The notes: generated from the letters alone by a model not told the origin. A stretch of DNA of 64,000 bases from Granulicella sp. S156 (GCF_009766105.1 NZ_LMUH01000022.1:458939-522938), one strand, 5' to 3'. Shown: positions 26,868 through 36,691, counted from the first letter of the stretch. Numbers and translations: made by a program.

Positions 26868-28106
26868 ATGACAGATTTCGTATCCGAGCCAGACCGATCA
26901 TCCCTCCTGCGCCCCTTCTACCCTGCCCTGGATGGCCTGCGTGCGATCGCGATACTTCTGATCTTCTCGTTCCATTACTGCAGATTGACCTGGGACGTCG
27001 AAGTCTGGAGGTGGGGATGGGTTGGCGTTGATCTTTTCTTCTGTCTTTCAGGATTCCTGATTACGGGCATTCTCTACGACTCGCTCCATCGAGACGACTA
27101 CTTCCGCAACTTTTACATCCGTCGCGCGCTCCGCATATTCCCTCTCTATTACAGCTTCTGGCTGGTGCTTCTCCTGCTGACTCCAATCCTCCACGTCTCA
27201 TGGAGTCACGCCGTCCTCTGCATGGCTTTTTACGTCGGGAACTTCTTCATTGCAGGTGCGGCTCTTCATCACCATGCTGATCCCAGCCTTGTGTTCTTTC
27301 ACTCTCCCTTTCATGGTGGGAGATCGCATACGCTGTTGATCAACCACTTCTGGTCGCTCTGCGTGGAGGAGCAGTTCTATCTCGTCTGGCCGGCCGTTCT
27401 TTGGTTCGTCCGTTCACGGCGCGGTCTCTTACGCCTCTGCCTGATTATCTTCACCGCCCTCCCCATCGCTCGCTTGCTCTACATTCACTTTCAGCCGCAG
27501 ATGTTCTCGCAAGGAATGCTCTACTTCAGCACCTTCTCGAGAGCTGACGGCCTTCTTGCCGGCGCGGGAGTAGCCTTGTGGCTCCGTGGGCCCGGCGGCT
27601 CGAAGACAACGCTGCGACGTGTCGCGCTTGGACTGACGATCGGAGCTCCCTTACTTCTCGCGCTGTCTCTGGCACTGGAGAAGACGCGCTCCGGAATGCC
27701 GATGAACGATCCCGTCATCTCGACCATTGGATATACCCTGGTCGCCCTTGCCGCAGCCGGAATCCTCCTTCTGGCCATTGAATCGTCCTCGCTATTCACA
27801 TCGTTTCTGCAGATGCGGCCTCTCGTCGCCATAGGGCGGATCAGCTACGGAATCTACTTTTACCAGTTGATGCTCCTGGAGGTGGTGTACTCCAAAGATC
27901 ACTTCCTCTTCCTCAGGTCTCATCACTTGCTCGTCATGATTCCTGTGTCCATGTTTCTCGTGACCTTTGTGATGGCGAAGCTGAGCTTCCGTTTTCTCGA
28001 ATCGCCTTTCCTGCGCCTGAAACCTCTGCTGGCGCCCCGTCCCGGTGCGATTAACGATCCGCCACCGGATTCTGCACCTGTTCTGCTCACGCCTGAAACA
28101 CGTTAA
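26868..28106 (+). CDS. Membrane acyltransferase (acyltransferase-3/OafA type)
   Basis: About 412 residues from ATG 26868 (GGAGCGGG upstream); the frame is open further upstream. Acyltransferase-3 features: YPALDGLRAIAILLIFSFHY in the first membrane helix with the conserved His, WVGVDLFFCLSGFLI, FYIRRALRIFPLYY (R-x10-R region) and NHFWSLCVEEQFYLVWP with the conserved Glu. About ten hydrophobic segments follow. Such proteins move acyl groups onto sugars or lipids at the membrane. Target unknown. It stands alone between dprA (divergent) and mqnA. Confidence 0.9.
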   Translation: MTDFVSEPDRSSLLRPFYPALDGLRAIAILLIFSFHYCRLTWDVEVWRWGWVGVDLFFCLSGFLITGILYDSLHRDDYFRNFYIRRALRIFPLYYSFWLVLLLLTPILHVSWSHAVLCMAFYVGNFFIAGAALHHHADPSLVFFHSPFHGGRSHTLLINHFWSLCVEEQFYLVWPAVLWFVRSRRGLLRLCLIIFTALPIARLLYIHFQPQMFSQGMLYFSTFSRADGLLAGAGVALWLRGPGGSKTTLRRVALGLTIGAPLLLALSLALEKTRSGMPMNDPVISTIGYTLVALAAAGILLLAIESSSLFTSFLQMRPLVAIGRISYGIYFYQLMLLEVVYSKDHFLFLRSHHLLVMIPVSMFLVTFVMAKLSFRFLESPFLRLKPLLAPRPGAINDPPPDSAPVLLTPETR

Positions 28107-28164
28107 GCCTTCTGCACCGAGCCAATTCCCCTTTAGCAGATATCCGCTCACCTAAAATAGGTAG

Positions 28165-29034
28165 GTGCCTCTTCGCGTCGCTGCCATCTCCTTTCTGAAT
28201 CCCGCTCCGCTGCTCTACAACTTCGAGCACGAGCCCACCGCAACCCAGCTTCGCAAAGACTACGAGCTGCACTACACCTCGCCCGCCGCATGCGCGCACG
28301 AGTTGCTGACGGACGAAGCCGACCTCGGCCTGATCCCCATCGCCTCACTCACACCGGAGCTGGCCATTGTGCCCGGCTGCACCATCGCCTCGCAGCATGA
28401 GGTTCGCAGCATCCTGCTGCTGCTCAAGAATCCCGCGAACCTGCCGACTCGCGAGGCCTTGCAGCAGGTTCGCACCGTCGCCGCCGATGCCGCTTCGCGC
28501 AGCTCGCAGGCCTATACGCACATCCTCTTCGAGCGTTTTCACAACGCGCATCCCGCCTTCGTCGAACAACCCGCCGATCCCCTTCCCATGCTCGCCACCG
28601 CAGACGCGGCGCTGCTCATCGGCGATCCCGCGCTGCTGGCACGCGAACGCCGGACACAGATCGACGCGGCGCTTCACGAGCCTCTGCTCTGGCTCGATCT
28701 TGCGGCGCTATGGCGCGAGCACACCGGTCTCCCCTGGGTGGCGGCAGTCTGGGCACTGCGTCCCGAGTCCCTGGCACGCTCTGGCGTAACGGCGCAGCAG
28801 TTAATTGCCGACCTCACCACCGGTCGCGACAATGGCATGGCACACATCGAGGAGCTGGTTCGCGAATGGACGCCGCGCCTGCCTGTTTCGCCGGAAACGA
28901 TCCGCACCTACCTCACGCGCAATATCCACTACACACTCGACCCCGACTGCCTGCGGGCTATCGAGCTCTTTCGCACACTGGCGGCTGAGATTGGGGCATT
29001 GCCACCGATGCCGAACTTGAACATTCTGAGCTAA
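28165..29034 (+). CDS. mqnA: Chorismate dehydratase MqnA
   Basis: 289 residues from a GTG. Makes 3-enolpyruvylbenzoate from chorismate, the first step of the futalosine route to menaquinone. Family features: RVAAISFLNPAPLLYNFE at the N-terminus, SPAACAHELLTDEADLGLIPI (Asp- and Gly-lined pocket), a middle SSQAYTHILFERF and C-terminal RNIHYTLDPDCLRAI. Periplasmic-binding-like fold, no signal peptide. The preceding gene stops 58 nt earlier. Other futalosine-pathway genes are outside the window. Confidence 0.9.
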   Translation: MPLRVAAISFLNPAPLLYNFEHEPTATQLRKDYELHYTSPAACAHELLTDEADLGLIPIASLTPELAIVPGCTIASQHEVRSILLLLKNPANLPTREALQQVRTVAADAASRSSQAYTHILFERFHNAHPAFVEQPADPLPMLATADAALLIGDPALLARERRTQIDAALHEPLLWLDLAALWREHTGLPWVAAVWALRPESLARSGVTAQQLIADLTTGRDNGMAHIEELVREWTPRLPVSPETIRTYLTRNIHYTLDPDCLRAIELFRTLAAEIGALPPMPNLNILS

Positions 29035-29069
29035 AGCCGACGCTCTGCACCTGTGTTGCTTTTGCTGTT

Positions 29070-29255
29070 CTAGTTGTCATTCCGAGGCGTAGCCGAGCGA
29101 ACCTGCCGTCTCCCCTTTTTCGTTTGTGTTTCCCAGAAAATGTGCAGACCAGAAATAAAAGCGCATGGTTTATACCGGCGCATAACATTTGTGGTCTGCA
29201 CTGGGGAGAACGGGAGAAAGCAGGTTCGCTCGGCTACGCTCGGAATGACAACTAG
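29070..29255. mobile_element. MITE-like unit with imperfect 36-bp inverted repeats and a nested palindrome
   Basis: Arms 29070-29105 and 29221-29255 are inverted copies differing by one base insertion. A second, perfect pair GTGCAGACCA (29142-29151) / TGGTCTGCAC (29192-29201) is nested inside. The arm core GTTGTCATTCCGAG matches the other repeats in the leu operon. Flanks outside the arms are again low complexity. No ORF of note. It starts 36 nt after the mqnA stop. Confidence 0.5.
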
Positions 29256-29324
29256 AAAAACAAAAGCAGCATAAACACAATTCTTCGCGACTTCACCCTG
29301 CTACTTCACGTCTTATCCAACAGG

Positions 29325-30026
29325 ATGAGTCCCGCGCCCCCCACTCTCGCCGTATGGCTGGCTGTTGCTGCGGGCCATCGCTTCGTGCATTTCTTCATCC
29401 ACCTGGGGCTTCTGGGGCTCTTTCTCGTCTCATCCGTCGACAGCTCTTTCGTGCCTTTGCCCATCCCCGGCGTCACCGACATCATGATCGTGCTCTTCGC
29501 CGCCGACCATACCAACGTGTTTCTGTTGGTGCTCGTGGCGACTCTGGGTTCGGCGGCAGGAGGGTTCTTCTCTCACTCGGTCGGCCAGGCCGGAGGCATG
29601 AAGTTCCTCGAAAAGCACGTCCCTGCCGCCATGTTGAAGCGCGCGACCGGATGGATGGAGTCGCACGCCATCATTGCGGTCTCGCTGCCCGCGCTGCTTC
29701 CTCCGCCGATGCCGCTTTCGCCCTTCGTGCTGGCTGCGGGTGCGGTGCACATGTCGCGCCGGAAGTTCATGACCGCCTTCACCCTGAGCCGCCTGGTGCG
29801 GCACTCGATTGCGGCGTGGCTCGGCATCCACTATGGCCGCCAGGTGCTGCACCTGTGGAGACACTTCTCCACACGCTGGGGAACGACCATCCTCATCTCG
29901 CTCTGGGTCTTCATCCTGATCTCCACGGCCTTCGCCATCTGGAAGCTCTACCGAACCTCACGCGAGATACAGCCCGCCAACCGCCTCAGCGAGTCCACAG
30001 CCCAACAAGCCAGCGACCCCGCATGA
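29325..30026 (+). CDS. DedA/VTT-domain membrane protein (YqaA-like)
   Basis: 233 residues with four to five hydrophobic segments. SSFVPLPIPGVTDIMIVLFA and the following re-entrant TLGSAAGGFFSHSVGQAGG are typical of VTT (SNARE-associated/DedA) proteins, as is the PALLPPPMPLSPFVLAAG loop with its conserved Pro residues. Members are proposed lipid or ion transporters in the inner membrane. The C-terminal tail is hydrophilic and Gln/Ser-rich. Separated from mqnA by a repeat unit and followed after 18 nt by the SRP RNA gene. Confidence 0.85.
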   Translation: MSPAPPTLAVWLAVAAGHRFVHFFIHLGLLGLFLVSSVDSSFVPLPIPGVTDIMIVLFAADHTNVFLLVLVATLGSAAGGFFSHSVGQAGGMKFLEKHVPAAMLKRATGWMESHAIIAVSLPALLPPPMPLSPFVLAAGAVHMSRRKFMTAFTLSRLVRHSIAAWLGIHYGRQVLHLWRHFSTRWGTTILISLWVFILISTAFAIWKLYRTSREIQPANRLSESTAQQASDPA

Positions 30027-30044
30027 TCTGGTAAACTATCTCTT

Positions 30045-30142
30045 GTGCCGGGTCCTACGCGACGTATTCCCGCCAACCCCGCCAGGTCCGGAAGGAAGCA
30101 ACGGTAACGGGTCGATATGGGCGCAGTAGGGAAACCCGGTAC
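30045..30142 (+). ncRNA. ffs: Signal recognition particle RNA (small, 4.5S type)
   Basis: The universally conserved domain IV core CCAGGTCCGGAAGGAAGCAA (30082-30101) is present with its GGAA tetraloop stem and the symmetric loop. The ends GTGCCGGGT and ACCCGGTAC pair to close a rod of about 98 nt, the compact form. No Alu domain. It joins Ffh protein to target membrane proteins; the receptor gene ftsY is at 57614. Ends are set by base pairing. Confidence 0.93.
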
Positions 30143-30296
30143 ACTTCCTCTCTCTCGGCACACAGCCCGCAAACCCCTCATTTCATGCTGTTTTCCTGCT
30201 ATAGCAAGCGTTCGCTTTTCAGCCCCGTTTCATCTCTCTATGCCTGGAGCACGATAAGATGCTCTTTTGCTGTCTATCTCCTCGGAGGATCTTAGT

Positions 30297-31313
30297 TTGA
30301 GCCTGACGTTGAAGCCCCGGAACACTGTGCGCGCCAAAATATCTGCCGTAGGAACCTACGTTCCGCCCCGTTTGCTGACCAACGCCGACCTGGAGAGAAT
30401 GGTCGCCACCAACGACCAGTGGATCACCGAACGCACCGGAATCCGTGAGCGCCACATCGTCGAGAAGGGCGTCGCCACCAGCGATCTCGCCGTTGAGGCA
30501 GCCCGTTGCTGCCTGGCCAAGCGCGGTATCGAGGCCAGCGATCTTGACACCATCATCGTCGCGACCGTCACGCCGGACATGCTCTTCCCCTCCTCCGCCT
30601 GTCTGGTGCAGGACAAGCTCGGCGCCAAGGGCGCCTGGGGCTTCGATCTCTCCGCCGCCTGCTCCGGCTTCCCCTACGCCCTGCAAGTGGGCGCGAAGCT
30701 CGTGGAGAGCGGCGCGCATAAAAAAGTCATGGTCATCGGCGCCGATGTCATGAGCTCCATCATCGACTACACCGACCGCACGACCTGCGTCATCTTCGGC
30801 GACGGCGCGGGCGCCGTGCTGATCGAACCCTGCGAGGAAGGCGAGGTCGGCCTCATCGACTTCTGGCATGAGATCGACGGCTCCGGCGCAGTCAGCCTCA
30901 ACATGCCCGCTGGCGGCAGCCTTCTGCCTGCCAGCCACGAGACCGTCGACAAGAAGCAGCACTTCGTCCACCAGGACGGCCAGGCAGTCTACAAGTTCGC
31001 CGTGCGCAAGATGGCCGAAGCCGCCGAGACCGTCCTCAGCCGCAACGGCATCGAAGGCTCCGACCTCAACTGCTTCATCCCGCACCAGGCCAACAAACGC
31101 ATCATCCTCTCCACGGCCGAGCGCCTCAAGTTGCCGCTGGAGCGCGTTGTCATCAACATCGACCGCTTCGGCAATACGACGGCCGGAACCATTCCCCTGG
31201 CGATGAACACGGCACTCGAAGAAGGCCGCCTGAAGAAGGGCGACCTCGTGCTGTTGGCAAGTGTGGGCGCAGGCTTTACCGTCGGCGCAACACTCCTCCG
31301 CTGGGAGTTCTGA
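30297..31313 (+). CDS. fabH: 3-oxoacyl-ACP synthase III
   Basis: 338 residues from the TTG at 30297, which has GGAGG 8 nt upstream; the frame runs ten codons further to 30267. Starts fatty acid synthesis by joining an acyl-CoA to malonyl-ACP. The catalytic triad is Cys122 ([11 protein letters not shown]), His263 (IPHQANKR) and Asn293 ([13 protein letters not shown]). Other marks: the N-terminal [11 protein letters not shown] and the C-terminal [15 protein letters not shown]. Alone, not next to fabD/G/acpP. Confidence 0.95.
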   Translation: MSLTLKPRNTVRAKISAVGTYVPPRLLTNADLERMVATNDQWITERTGIRERHIVEKGVATSDLAVEAARCCLAKRGIEASDLDTIIVATVTPDMLFPSSACLVQDKLGAKGAWGFDLSAACSGFPYALQVGAKLVESGAHKKVMVIGADVMSSIIDYTDRTTCVIFGDGAGAVLIEPCEEGEVGLIDFWHEIDGSGAVSLNMPAGGSLLPASHETVDKKQHFVHQDGQAVYKFAVRKMAEAAETVLSRNGIEGSDLNCFIPHQANKRIILSTAERLKLPLERVVINIDRFGNTTAGTIPLAMNTALEEGRLKKGDLVLLASVGAGFTVGATLLRWEF

Positions 31314-31452
31314 ACTCGCGACAATCCGGGTGCCCTATCTTCGGCGCGCGTTCTTTGCGCGGCTAAGGTGGGCATCGGGCGAACGCCCGACCGCCTTCGT
31401 TGAGCGCCATTACGAATTGTCGCCCTGCACCCTCCCGCGTACTCTGTCACCT

Positions 31453-32436
31453 ATGCGCACGTTGCTCCTTCCGCTCGTCCTCCTATCAACAACAGCCCTA
31501 ACTCAAGACGTCCACATTAAAGTGGACCCGAGCGGCCACGGCGGCATCACCAGCACCACCGACTACACGACCATCCAGCAGGCGCTCGACCACGCCCCTG
31601 AAGCGCCGCATGGCCGCACCATCATCGAGATCGTACCCGGCACCTACCACGAGCGCATCAACGTCACTCGGAACCGCTCGCGCATCACGCTGCTCGGGCT
31701 GGGTAAGGACCCCAGCGAGGTTGTCATCACCGCCTCGCAGAACGCCAAATCCGCCGGTGGCACCTTCTTCACAGCAACCGCCGAGATCGATGGCGACAGC
31801 TTCGAGGCCGATAACGTCACCTTCGAGAACACCGCAGGCCCCACCGGCCAGGCCGTCGCGGCTGCTGTGCGCTCGGATCGCGCCATCTTCAAACGCTGCC
31901 GCTTTCTGGGCGACCAGGACACGCTCTTCGCGGACTTTGGCCGCCAGTACTACGTCGACAGCTACATCGCCGGCGGCACCGACTTCATCTTCGGCAACGC
32001 CACTGCCGTCTTCGACCGCTCGGAGTTGCACGAGATCCACAATGGCTTCCTGACTGCTCAGTCGCGCACCTCGCTCGATCAGACTACGGGCTACGTCATC
32101 GACCACTCGCGTGTCACAAACGACCCCACACCGCCCTCAGGCACCAGCTTCTCTCTCGGCCGCCCCTGGCGCGCCTACTCTCGCGTCATCGTGATGAACA
32201 CCGAACTCCCCGCCGACCTCAACCCCGAAGGCTGGTCGATCTGGAACAAGAACGACCCCACGCCCAAAGCCTTCTACGCCGAATACAACAACTCCGGCCC
32301 CGGCTGGCTGCCCAAACAACGTGTCGCATGGTCGCATCAACTCACAGCGAAGGAAGCTGAAGCATTCTCTGCGCAGAACTTTCTTCGCGGCGAGGACCAT
32401 TGGGACCCCATCGCCGAGGCCGCCAAGCTGCCGTAG
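31453..32436 (+). CDS. Secreted pectinesterase (carbohydrate esterase family 8)
   Basis: 327 residues from ATG 31453, with a short signal peptide (MRTLLLPLVLLSTTALTQ). De-esterifies methylated pectin. Right-handed beta-helix features: TTIQQALDHAPE at the start and IVPGTYHERI. Active-site residues are Asp156 (LGDQDTLFADFG), Asp177 (GGTDFIFGNA), and Arg237 in the LGRPWRAYSRV motif, all at the expected spacing. This suggests use of plant cell-wall carbohydrate. No neighbouring pectate lyase. Ends 24 nt before the next ORF. Confidence 0.93.
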   Translation: MRTLLLPLVLLSTTALTQDVHIKVDPSGHGGITSTTDYTTIQQALDHAPEAPHGRTIIEIVPGTYHERINVTRNRSRITLLGLGKDPSEVVITASQNAKSAGGTFFTATAEIDGDSFEADNVTFENTAGPTGQAVAAAVRSDRAIFKRCRFLGDQDTLFADFGRQYYVDSYIAGGTDFIFGNATAVFDRSELHEIHNGFLTAQSRTSLDQTTGYVIDHSRVTNDPTPPSGTSFSLGRPWRAYSRVIVMNTELPADLNPEGWSIWNKNDPTPKAFYAEYNNSGPGWLPKQRVAWSHQLTAKEAEAFSAQNFLRGEDHWDPIAEAAKLP

Positions 32437-32460
32437 CGTGAACCCTGTAAAATCCTCCCC

Positions 32461-34509
32461 ATGAAATCTGTACTGCTCATCGGCTGCTCCGCCCTCTTGT
32501 TTTCACCCCTCGCGCTCACCCTCTCCGCACAGGACGTCCACGGGGTTCACCCCGCCAACATGGACAAGACCGCGCAGCCCGGCGACAACTTCTATCACTA
32601 TGCCAACGGCGCATGGATCGCGAAGACTGAGATTCCCGCCGACCGCACCAGCCTGTCCGGCTTCTCCCTGCTCGCCGACGTCGTCAACAAGCGCGTCGCC
32701 GGCATCGTCGACGAGGCGGCCAAGTCCAACGCAACAGCGGGCACCGAGAAGCGCAAGATCGCCGACCTCTACGCCTCCTACATGGACGAGCAGGCCATCG
32801 ACCAGCGCGGCATCGCCGCACTCAAGCCGCACCTTGCCGAGCTCTCCGCCATCAGCAACGAGCACGAACTCGCCACCGCCCTCGGCCACACCCTCCGCGC
32901 CGATACCGACGCACTCAACAACACCAACTTCCATACCCCTAACCTCTTCGGCCTGTGGATCGCCCCCGGCTTCAACGACCCCGACCACTACACGCCCTAC
33001 CTGATGCAGGGCGGCCTGCAACTCCCCGACCGTGCGTACTACGTCACCGACTCCGAGCGCATGAAGACCATCCGCGAGAAGTACGTGCAGCACATCTCGG
33101 AGATGCTCAAGCTTGCCGGCTTGAGCAACACAGACAAACGCGCCGACGCGATCCTCGCACTCGAAACAAGAATCGCGCAGAAACACCTCTCGCTCGCCGA
33201 AGACGAGAACATCGCGAAGGCCAACAACGTCTGGCAGATGTCCGACTTCGCAAAGAACGCACCCGGCCTCGACTGGCCTGCCTACTTCGCAGCCGCCGGC
33301 CTCGCGCAGCAGCCCAGCTTCATCGTCTGGCAACCCACGGCCATCACCGCCGAGGCTTACCTCGTCTCCGCCACCCCCATCGACACCTGGAAGGATCTCC
33401 TCGCCTTCCATCTCATCGAGCAATACGCCGCCGCCATCTCCACCCCGCTAGCGGACGAGCGCTTCAACTTCGTCGGCAAGACTCTCACCGGAGCGCAGCA
33501 GCAGCGTCCTCGCGAGCAGCGTGCCATCGCGCTCGTCAATGGCATCCTCGGCGACGCCGTCGGCCAGCTCTACGCCGCGCGCTACTTCACTCCCGCCGAC
33601 AAAGCGAAGGTCGAAGTCATGGTGCAGAATCTCCTCACCGCCTTCCATGCGCGCCTGGAGAACCTCACCTGGATGACGCCCGCCACCAAAGCAGAAGCCC
33701 TGCGCAAACTCGGCACCCTGCAGGTCGGCATAGGCTACGCCGACCACTGGCGCTCCTACCAGGGCCTCAGCATCGAGCCCGACGATCTCTTCGGCAATCT
33801 CTGGCGCGCTTCGCTCTTCGACTACCACTACGCGCTCGCGCGCATCGGCAAGCCCACCGATCGCAAGGAGTGGACGATGACTCCGCAGACCGTCAACGCC
33901 GTGAACCTTCCGCTCGATAACGGTCTCAACTTCCCAGCCGCCATCTTCGGGCCGCCGTTCTTCGATCCCAAGGCGCCTGACGCGGTGAACTACGGAGCCA
34001 TCGGCACCATCATCGGCCACGAGATCTCGCACACCTTCGACAGCGAAGGCGCGGCCTTCGACTCGCAGGGCAAGGTTCGCAACTGGTGGACCGATGCTGA
34101 CCGCGCCCACTTCGATGCCTCCATCGAAGCACTCGCCAAGCAGTACGACACCTACGCCCCCTTCCCCGACCTGCACCTGAACGGCCACCAGACGCTCGGC
34201 GAAAATATCGCCGACCTGGCAGGAATCACCGCCTCCCACGATGCGTGGCTAGCCTCGCTGCACGGCAAACCCGCGCCGGTGGTCGACGGTCTCACCGGAG
34301 AGCAGCAGTTCTTCCTGGGCTACGCGCAGAGCGAGGCCGGAAAAGCCCGCGAAGCCGCTCTGCGCCAGCAGGTCCTCACCGACCCGCACTCCCCCGGCGA
34401 GTTCCGCGCCGACACCGTCCGCAACCTCGACGCCTGGTATGCTGCCTTCGACGTAAAACCCGGCCAGACCCTCTACCTCACCCCCGATGATCGCGTTCAT
34501 ATCTGGTAG
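32461..34509 (+). CDS. M13 (neprilysin/PepO) zinc metallopeptidase
   Basis: 682 residues with a Sec signal peptide (first ~24 residues). Catalytic zinc motif His520-Glu521-x2-His524 (IGHEISHTFDSEG) and the third ligand region Glu581-Asp585 (ENIADLAG). The family's N-terminal helical domain begins DKTAQPGDNFYHYANGAW, and the C-terminus ends as a substrate-enclosing lobe (VRNLDAWYAAFDVKPGQTLYL). An intact, probably active oligopeptidase in the periplasm or secreted. Same strand as the pectinesterase; a shared transcript is possible. Confidence 0.95.
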   Translation: MKSVLLIGCSALLFSPLALTLSAQDVHGVHPANMDKTAQPGDNFYHYANGAWIAKTEIPADRTSLSGFSLLADVVNKRVAGIVDEAAKSNATAGTEKRKIADLYASYMDEQAIDQRGIAALKPHLAELSAISNEHELATALGHTLRADTDALNNTNFHTPNLFGLWIAPGFNDPDHYTPYLMQGGLQLPDRAYYVTDSERMKTIREKYVQHISEMLKLAGLSNTDKRADAILALETRIAQKHLSLAEDENIAKANNVWQMSDFAKNAPGLDWPAYFAAAGLAQQPSFIVWQPTAITAEAYLVSATPIDTWKDLLAFHLIEQYAAAISTPLADERFNFVGKTLTGAQQQRPREQRAIALVNGILGDAVGQLYAARYFTPADKAKVEVMVQNLLTAFHARLENLTWMTPATKAEALRKLGTLQVGIGYADHWRSYQGLSIEPDDLFGNLWRASLFDYHYALARIGKPTDRKEWTMTPQTVNAVNLPLDNGLNFPAAIFGPPFFDPKAPDAVNYGAIGTIIGHEISHTFDSEGAAFDSQGKVRNWWTDADRAHFDASIEALAKQYDTYAPFPDLHLNGHQTLGENIADLAGITASHDAWLASLHGKPAPVVDGLTGEQQFFLGYAQSEAGKAREAALRQQVLTDPHSPGEFRADTVRNLDAWYAAFDVKPGQTLYLTPDDRVHIW

Positions 34510-34537
34510 ACGTAATTGCTTTTGTCTCTGAGATAGG

Positions 34538-34590
34538 CCCGGACTTTAGTCCGGGCATCTTCAGTCACCCTAAAATGAGGCTTTAGCCTC
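34538..34590. repeat. Two CTTTAG-loop hairpins
   Basis: CCCGGACTTTAGTCCGGG (34538-34555) and GAGGCTTTAGCCTC (34577-34590), both perfect palindromes with a CTTTAG core, after GAGATAGG. Related hairpins occur at 46890-46979. Confidence 0.7.
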
Positions 34591-34606
34591 TGGGAGCAAA
34601 ACCAGC

Positions 34607-34933
34607 TTGTCCCTGATCATCGCCGCAATCCGTTCCGGAACCGACCCGGTGGCACCTCTGCCACCGGCGTCGTTCCATCGCACGCTCGAAGACCCCATCT
34701 ACTGCCCCAAGTGCGAGGCCACCTATGTCCTAGTGGTCGATTACGACCACGCGATCAGCAGGCACTTCGCCGACGACTCCCGCCGCCACCTCTCGATACT
34801 TCGCAAGGCTGTCACCCAGGGCCACTCCACCGACCACCGCATCAGCCACTTTGAAACCAACGGCGTAGTCGTAACCAGCCACACCGCCCCCCAACCCCAA
34901 CCATTGCCACCCTTACCCCGCCACATCATGTAG
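34607..34933 (+). CDS. Small protein of unknown function with a CPKC motif
   Basis: 108 residues from a TTG start (GGGAGC 9 nt upstream). A CPKC knuckle at residues 33-36 (DPIYCPKCEATYVLVVDYDH) could hold a metal but only one CxxC is present. The C-terminus is Pro-rich (PQPQPLPPLPRH). No signal peptide or membrane segment. Not recognised as a known family. It sits between the M13 peptidase and rimO. Confidence 0.45.
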   Translation: MSLIIAAIRSGTDPVAPLPPASFHRTLEDPIYCPKCEATYVLVVDYDHAISRHFADDSRRHLSILRKAVTQGHSTDHRISHFETNGVVVTSHTAPQPQPLPPLPRHIM

Positions 34934-35047
34934 CAAAATCCAGCAGGACCGGCACAACCGCCGTAGCGAAGCTTGGCTCCCTTCGCGCCCGTTGCGTCAA
35001 GGTTTTTGCTCTTCAAACCTGCATAAAACCTGCTAAAATCAAGAGTT

Positions 35048-36667
35048 GTGAGCCTCTCCCCCACCCTCGAAAATCCAGCTGCAGAAACCGAGACCCACCG
35101 CCCCAAGGTCGGATTCGTCTCGCTCGGCTGCCCCAAGAACCTCGTCGACTCCGAGGTCATGATGGGACTGCTGCATCGCGGCGGTGCGGAGCTCACCCCC
35201 AGGGCCGAAGACGCCGAGATCCTCGTCGTTAACACCTGCAGTTTCATCGACTCCGCCAAGCAGGAGTCGGTCGACACCATCCTCGAGATGGTGCAGCACA
35301 AGATCGCCAACGGCGGCCGCGCCCAGAAGCTCATCGTCGCCGGCTGCCTGGTCGAGCGCTACCGCGACGAGATCCGCAAGAACATCCCCGAGGTCGACGC
35401 CGTCGTCGGCACCGGTGAGCTCGAAGCGATCCTGGAGGCTGCCGGCCTCCATCGCCCCACTCCCGCGGAGAACAACTCCCCATTCGCCATTTTGACGACG
35501 GCGCAGATCGAGCGGCACGCCTCGTCGGTCAACCAGCACTCTCGCCCCGAGTCCGACGGGCCACAGATCGCTCACGAAGCCACGCGAAGCGTCTCGCCCG
35601 ACGCGCAGTCGTCTAGACCCGAAGGCGATGCCCGCGAACAAGCCGGACGCTTCTCCCGCGAGGCCTGGGACGGCGCAACCGCCGCCCTGCCCAGCTACCT
35701 CTACTCCGACGAAACGCCGCGCATCCTCACTACGCCCCGCGCCTCGGCCTATATCAAGATCGCCGAAGGCTGCGACCACCCCTGCAGCTTCTGCATCATC
35801 CCGCAGCTACGCGGCAAGTTCCGCTCGCGGCCGCTGTCGAGCATCGTCGCCGAAGCCAAGTCGCTCATCGCCCAGGGTGTTCGCGAGATCACGCTCATCG
35901 GCCAGGACACCACCTGCTACGGCGAAGACCTTCCCAAGGACGCCGTCACCGGCAAGCGCCCCGAGCTGGCCGACCTGCTCGACGCCCTCGCCCCGCTGCC
36001 GGGCCTCAAGTGGCTCCGCTTCCTCTACGCGTACCCCAACAAGATCACCACACGGCTCCTGGAATCGATCGCGAAGCACGACACCGTCGCCAAGTACCTC
36101 GACGTGCCCCTCCAGCACGCCAGCGCCAATGTACTGCGCCGCATGAAGCGCGGAGGCACCGCCGACCGCTTCCTGCAGATCATCGACCAAGCCCGCTCCA
36201 TCGTCCCCGGCTTGGTCCTGCGCACCAGCTTCATCGTCGGCTTCCCCGGCGAGACCGAAGCCGACTTCGACGAGCTCCTGGCCTTCGTACAAGCCGCACA
36301 GATCGACTGGCTCGGCGTCTTCAGCTACTCCGACGAAGAGGGTGCAGGAGCCTTCGAACTCGACGAAAAGGTCCCCAAGCGCACCATCGAAGCCCGCCGC
36401 CGCAAGCTGATGAAGCTGCAGAACAAGATCAGCACCAAAGCCCGCCGCGCCTGGGTAGGCCGCGAGATCGACCTGCTCGTAGAAGGCGAGAGCGAAGAGA
36501 CCGAACTCCTCTGGCAAGGCCGCTCGCTGGACCAGGCCCCCGAAATCGACGGCAAGGTCCTCATCAACGACTTCGGCCCCCACGAAGTCCTCGTCCCCGG
36601 CACCTTCTACCGCGCCGAGATCACCGAGTCGCACGACTATGACGTGGTTGCAAGAATCATCGAGTAA
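35048..36667 (+). CDS. rimO: Ribosomal protein S12 methylthiotransferase RimO
   Basis: 539 residues from a GTG. Radical-SAM enzyme adding a methylthio group to an Asp of S12. First Fe-S site cysteines 28, 64 and 100 (SLGCPKNLVDS, NTCSFIDSA, AGCLVERY); SAM-cluster C242-x3-C246-x2-C249 (EGCDHPCSFCIIP); TRAM domain at the end (REIDLLVEGES). The ~440-residue norm is exceeded because of an insert of roughly 60 residues between the two domains (about 150-205), rich in Ser, Arg and Glu. The next gene starts 25 nt later on the same strand. Confidence 0.95.
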   Translation: MSLSPTLENPAAETETHRPKVGFVSLGCPKNLVDSEVMMGLLHRGGAELTPRAEDAEILVVNTCSFIDSAKQESVDTILEMVQHKIANGGRAQKLIVAGCLVERYRDEIRKNIPEVDAVVGTGELEAILEAAGLHRPTPAENNSPFAILTTAQIERHASSVNQHSRPESDGPQIAHEATRSVSPDAQSSRPEGDAREQAGRFSREAWDGATAALPSYLYSDETPRILTTPRASAYIKIAEGCDHPCSFCIIPQLRGKFRSRPLSSIVAEAKSLIAQGVREITLIGQDTTCYGEDLPKDAVTGKRPELADLLDALAPLPGLKWLRFLYAYPNKITTRLLESIAKHDTVAKYLDVPLQHASANVLRRMKRGGTADRFLQIIDQARSIVPGLVLRTSFIVGFPGETEADFDELLAFVQAAQIDWLGVFSYSDEEGAGAFELDEKVPKRTIEARRRKLMKLQNKISTKARRAWVGREIDLLVEGESEETELLWQGRSLDQAPEIDGKVLINDFGPHEVLVPGTFYRAEITESHDYDVVARIIE

Positions 36668-36691
36668 ACTTTCAGGCATTGAGGTTGCCGC

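Noticed and set aside
29074-29274. 66-residue frame inside the inverted-repeat unit
   Set aside because: It runs through both arms, so the apparent coding potential is only the repeat sequence.
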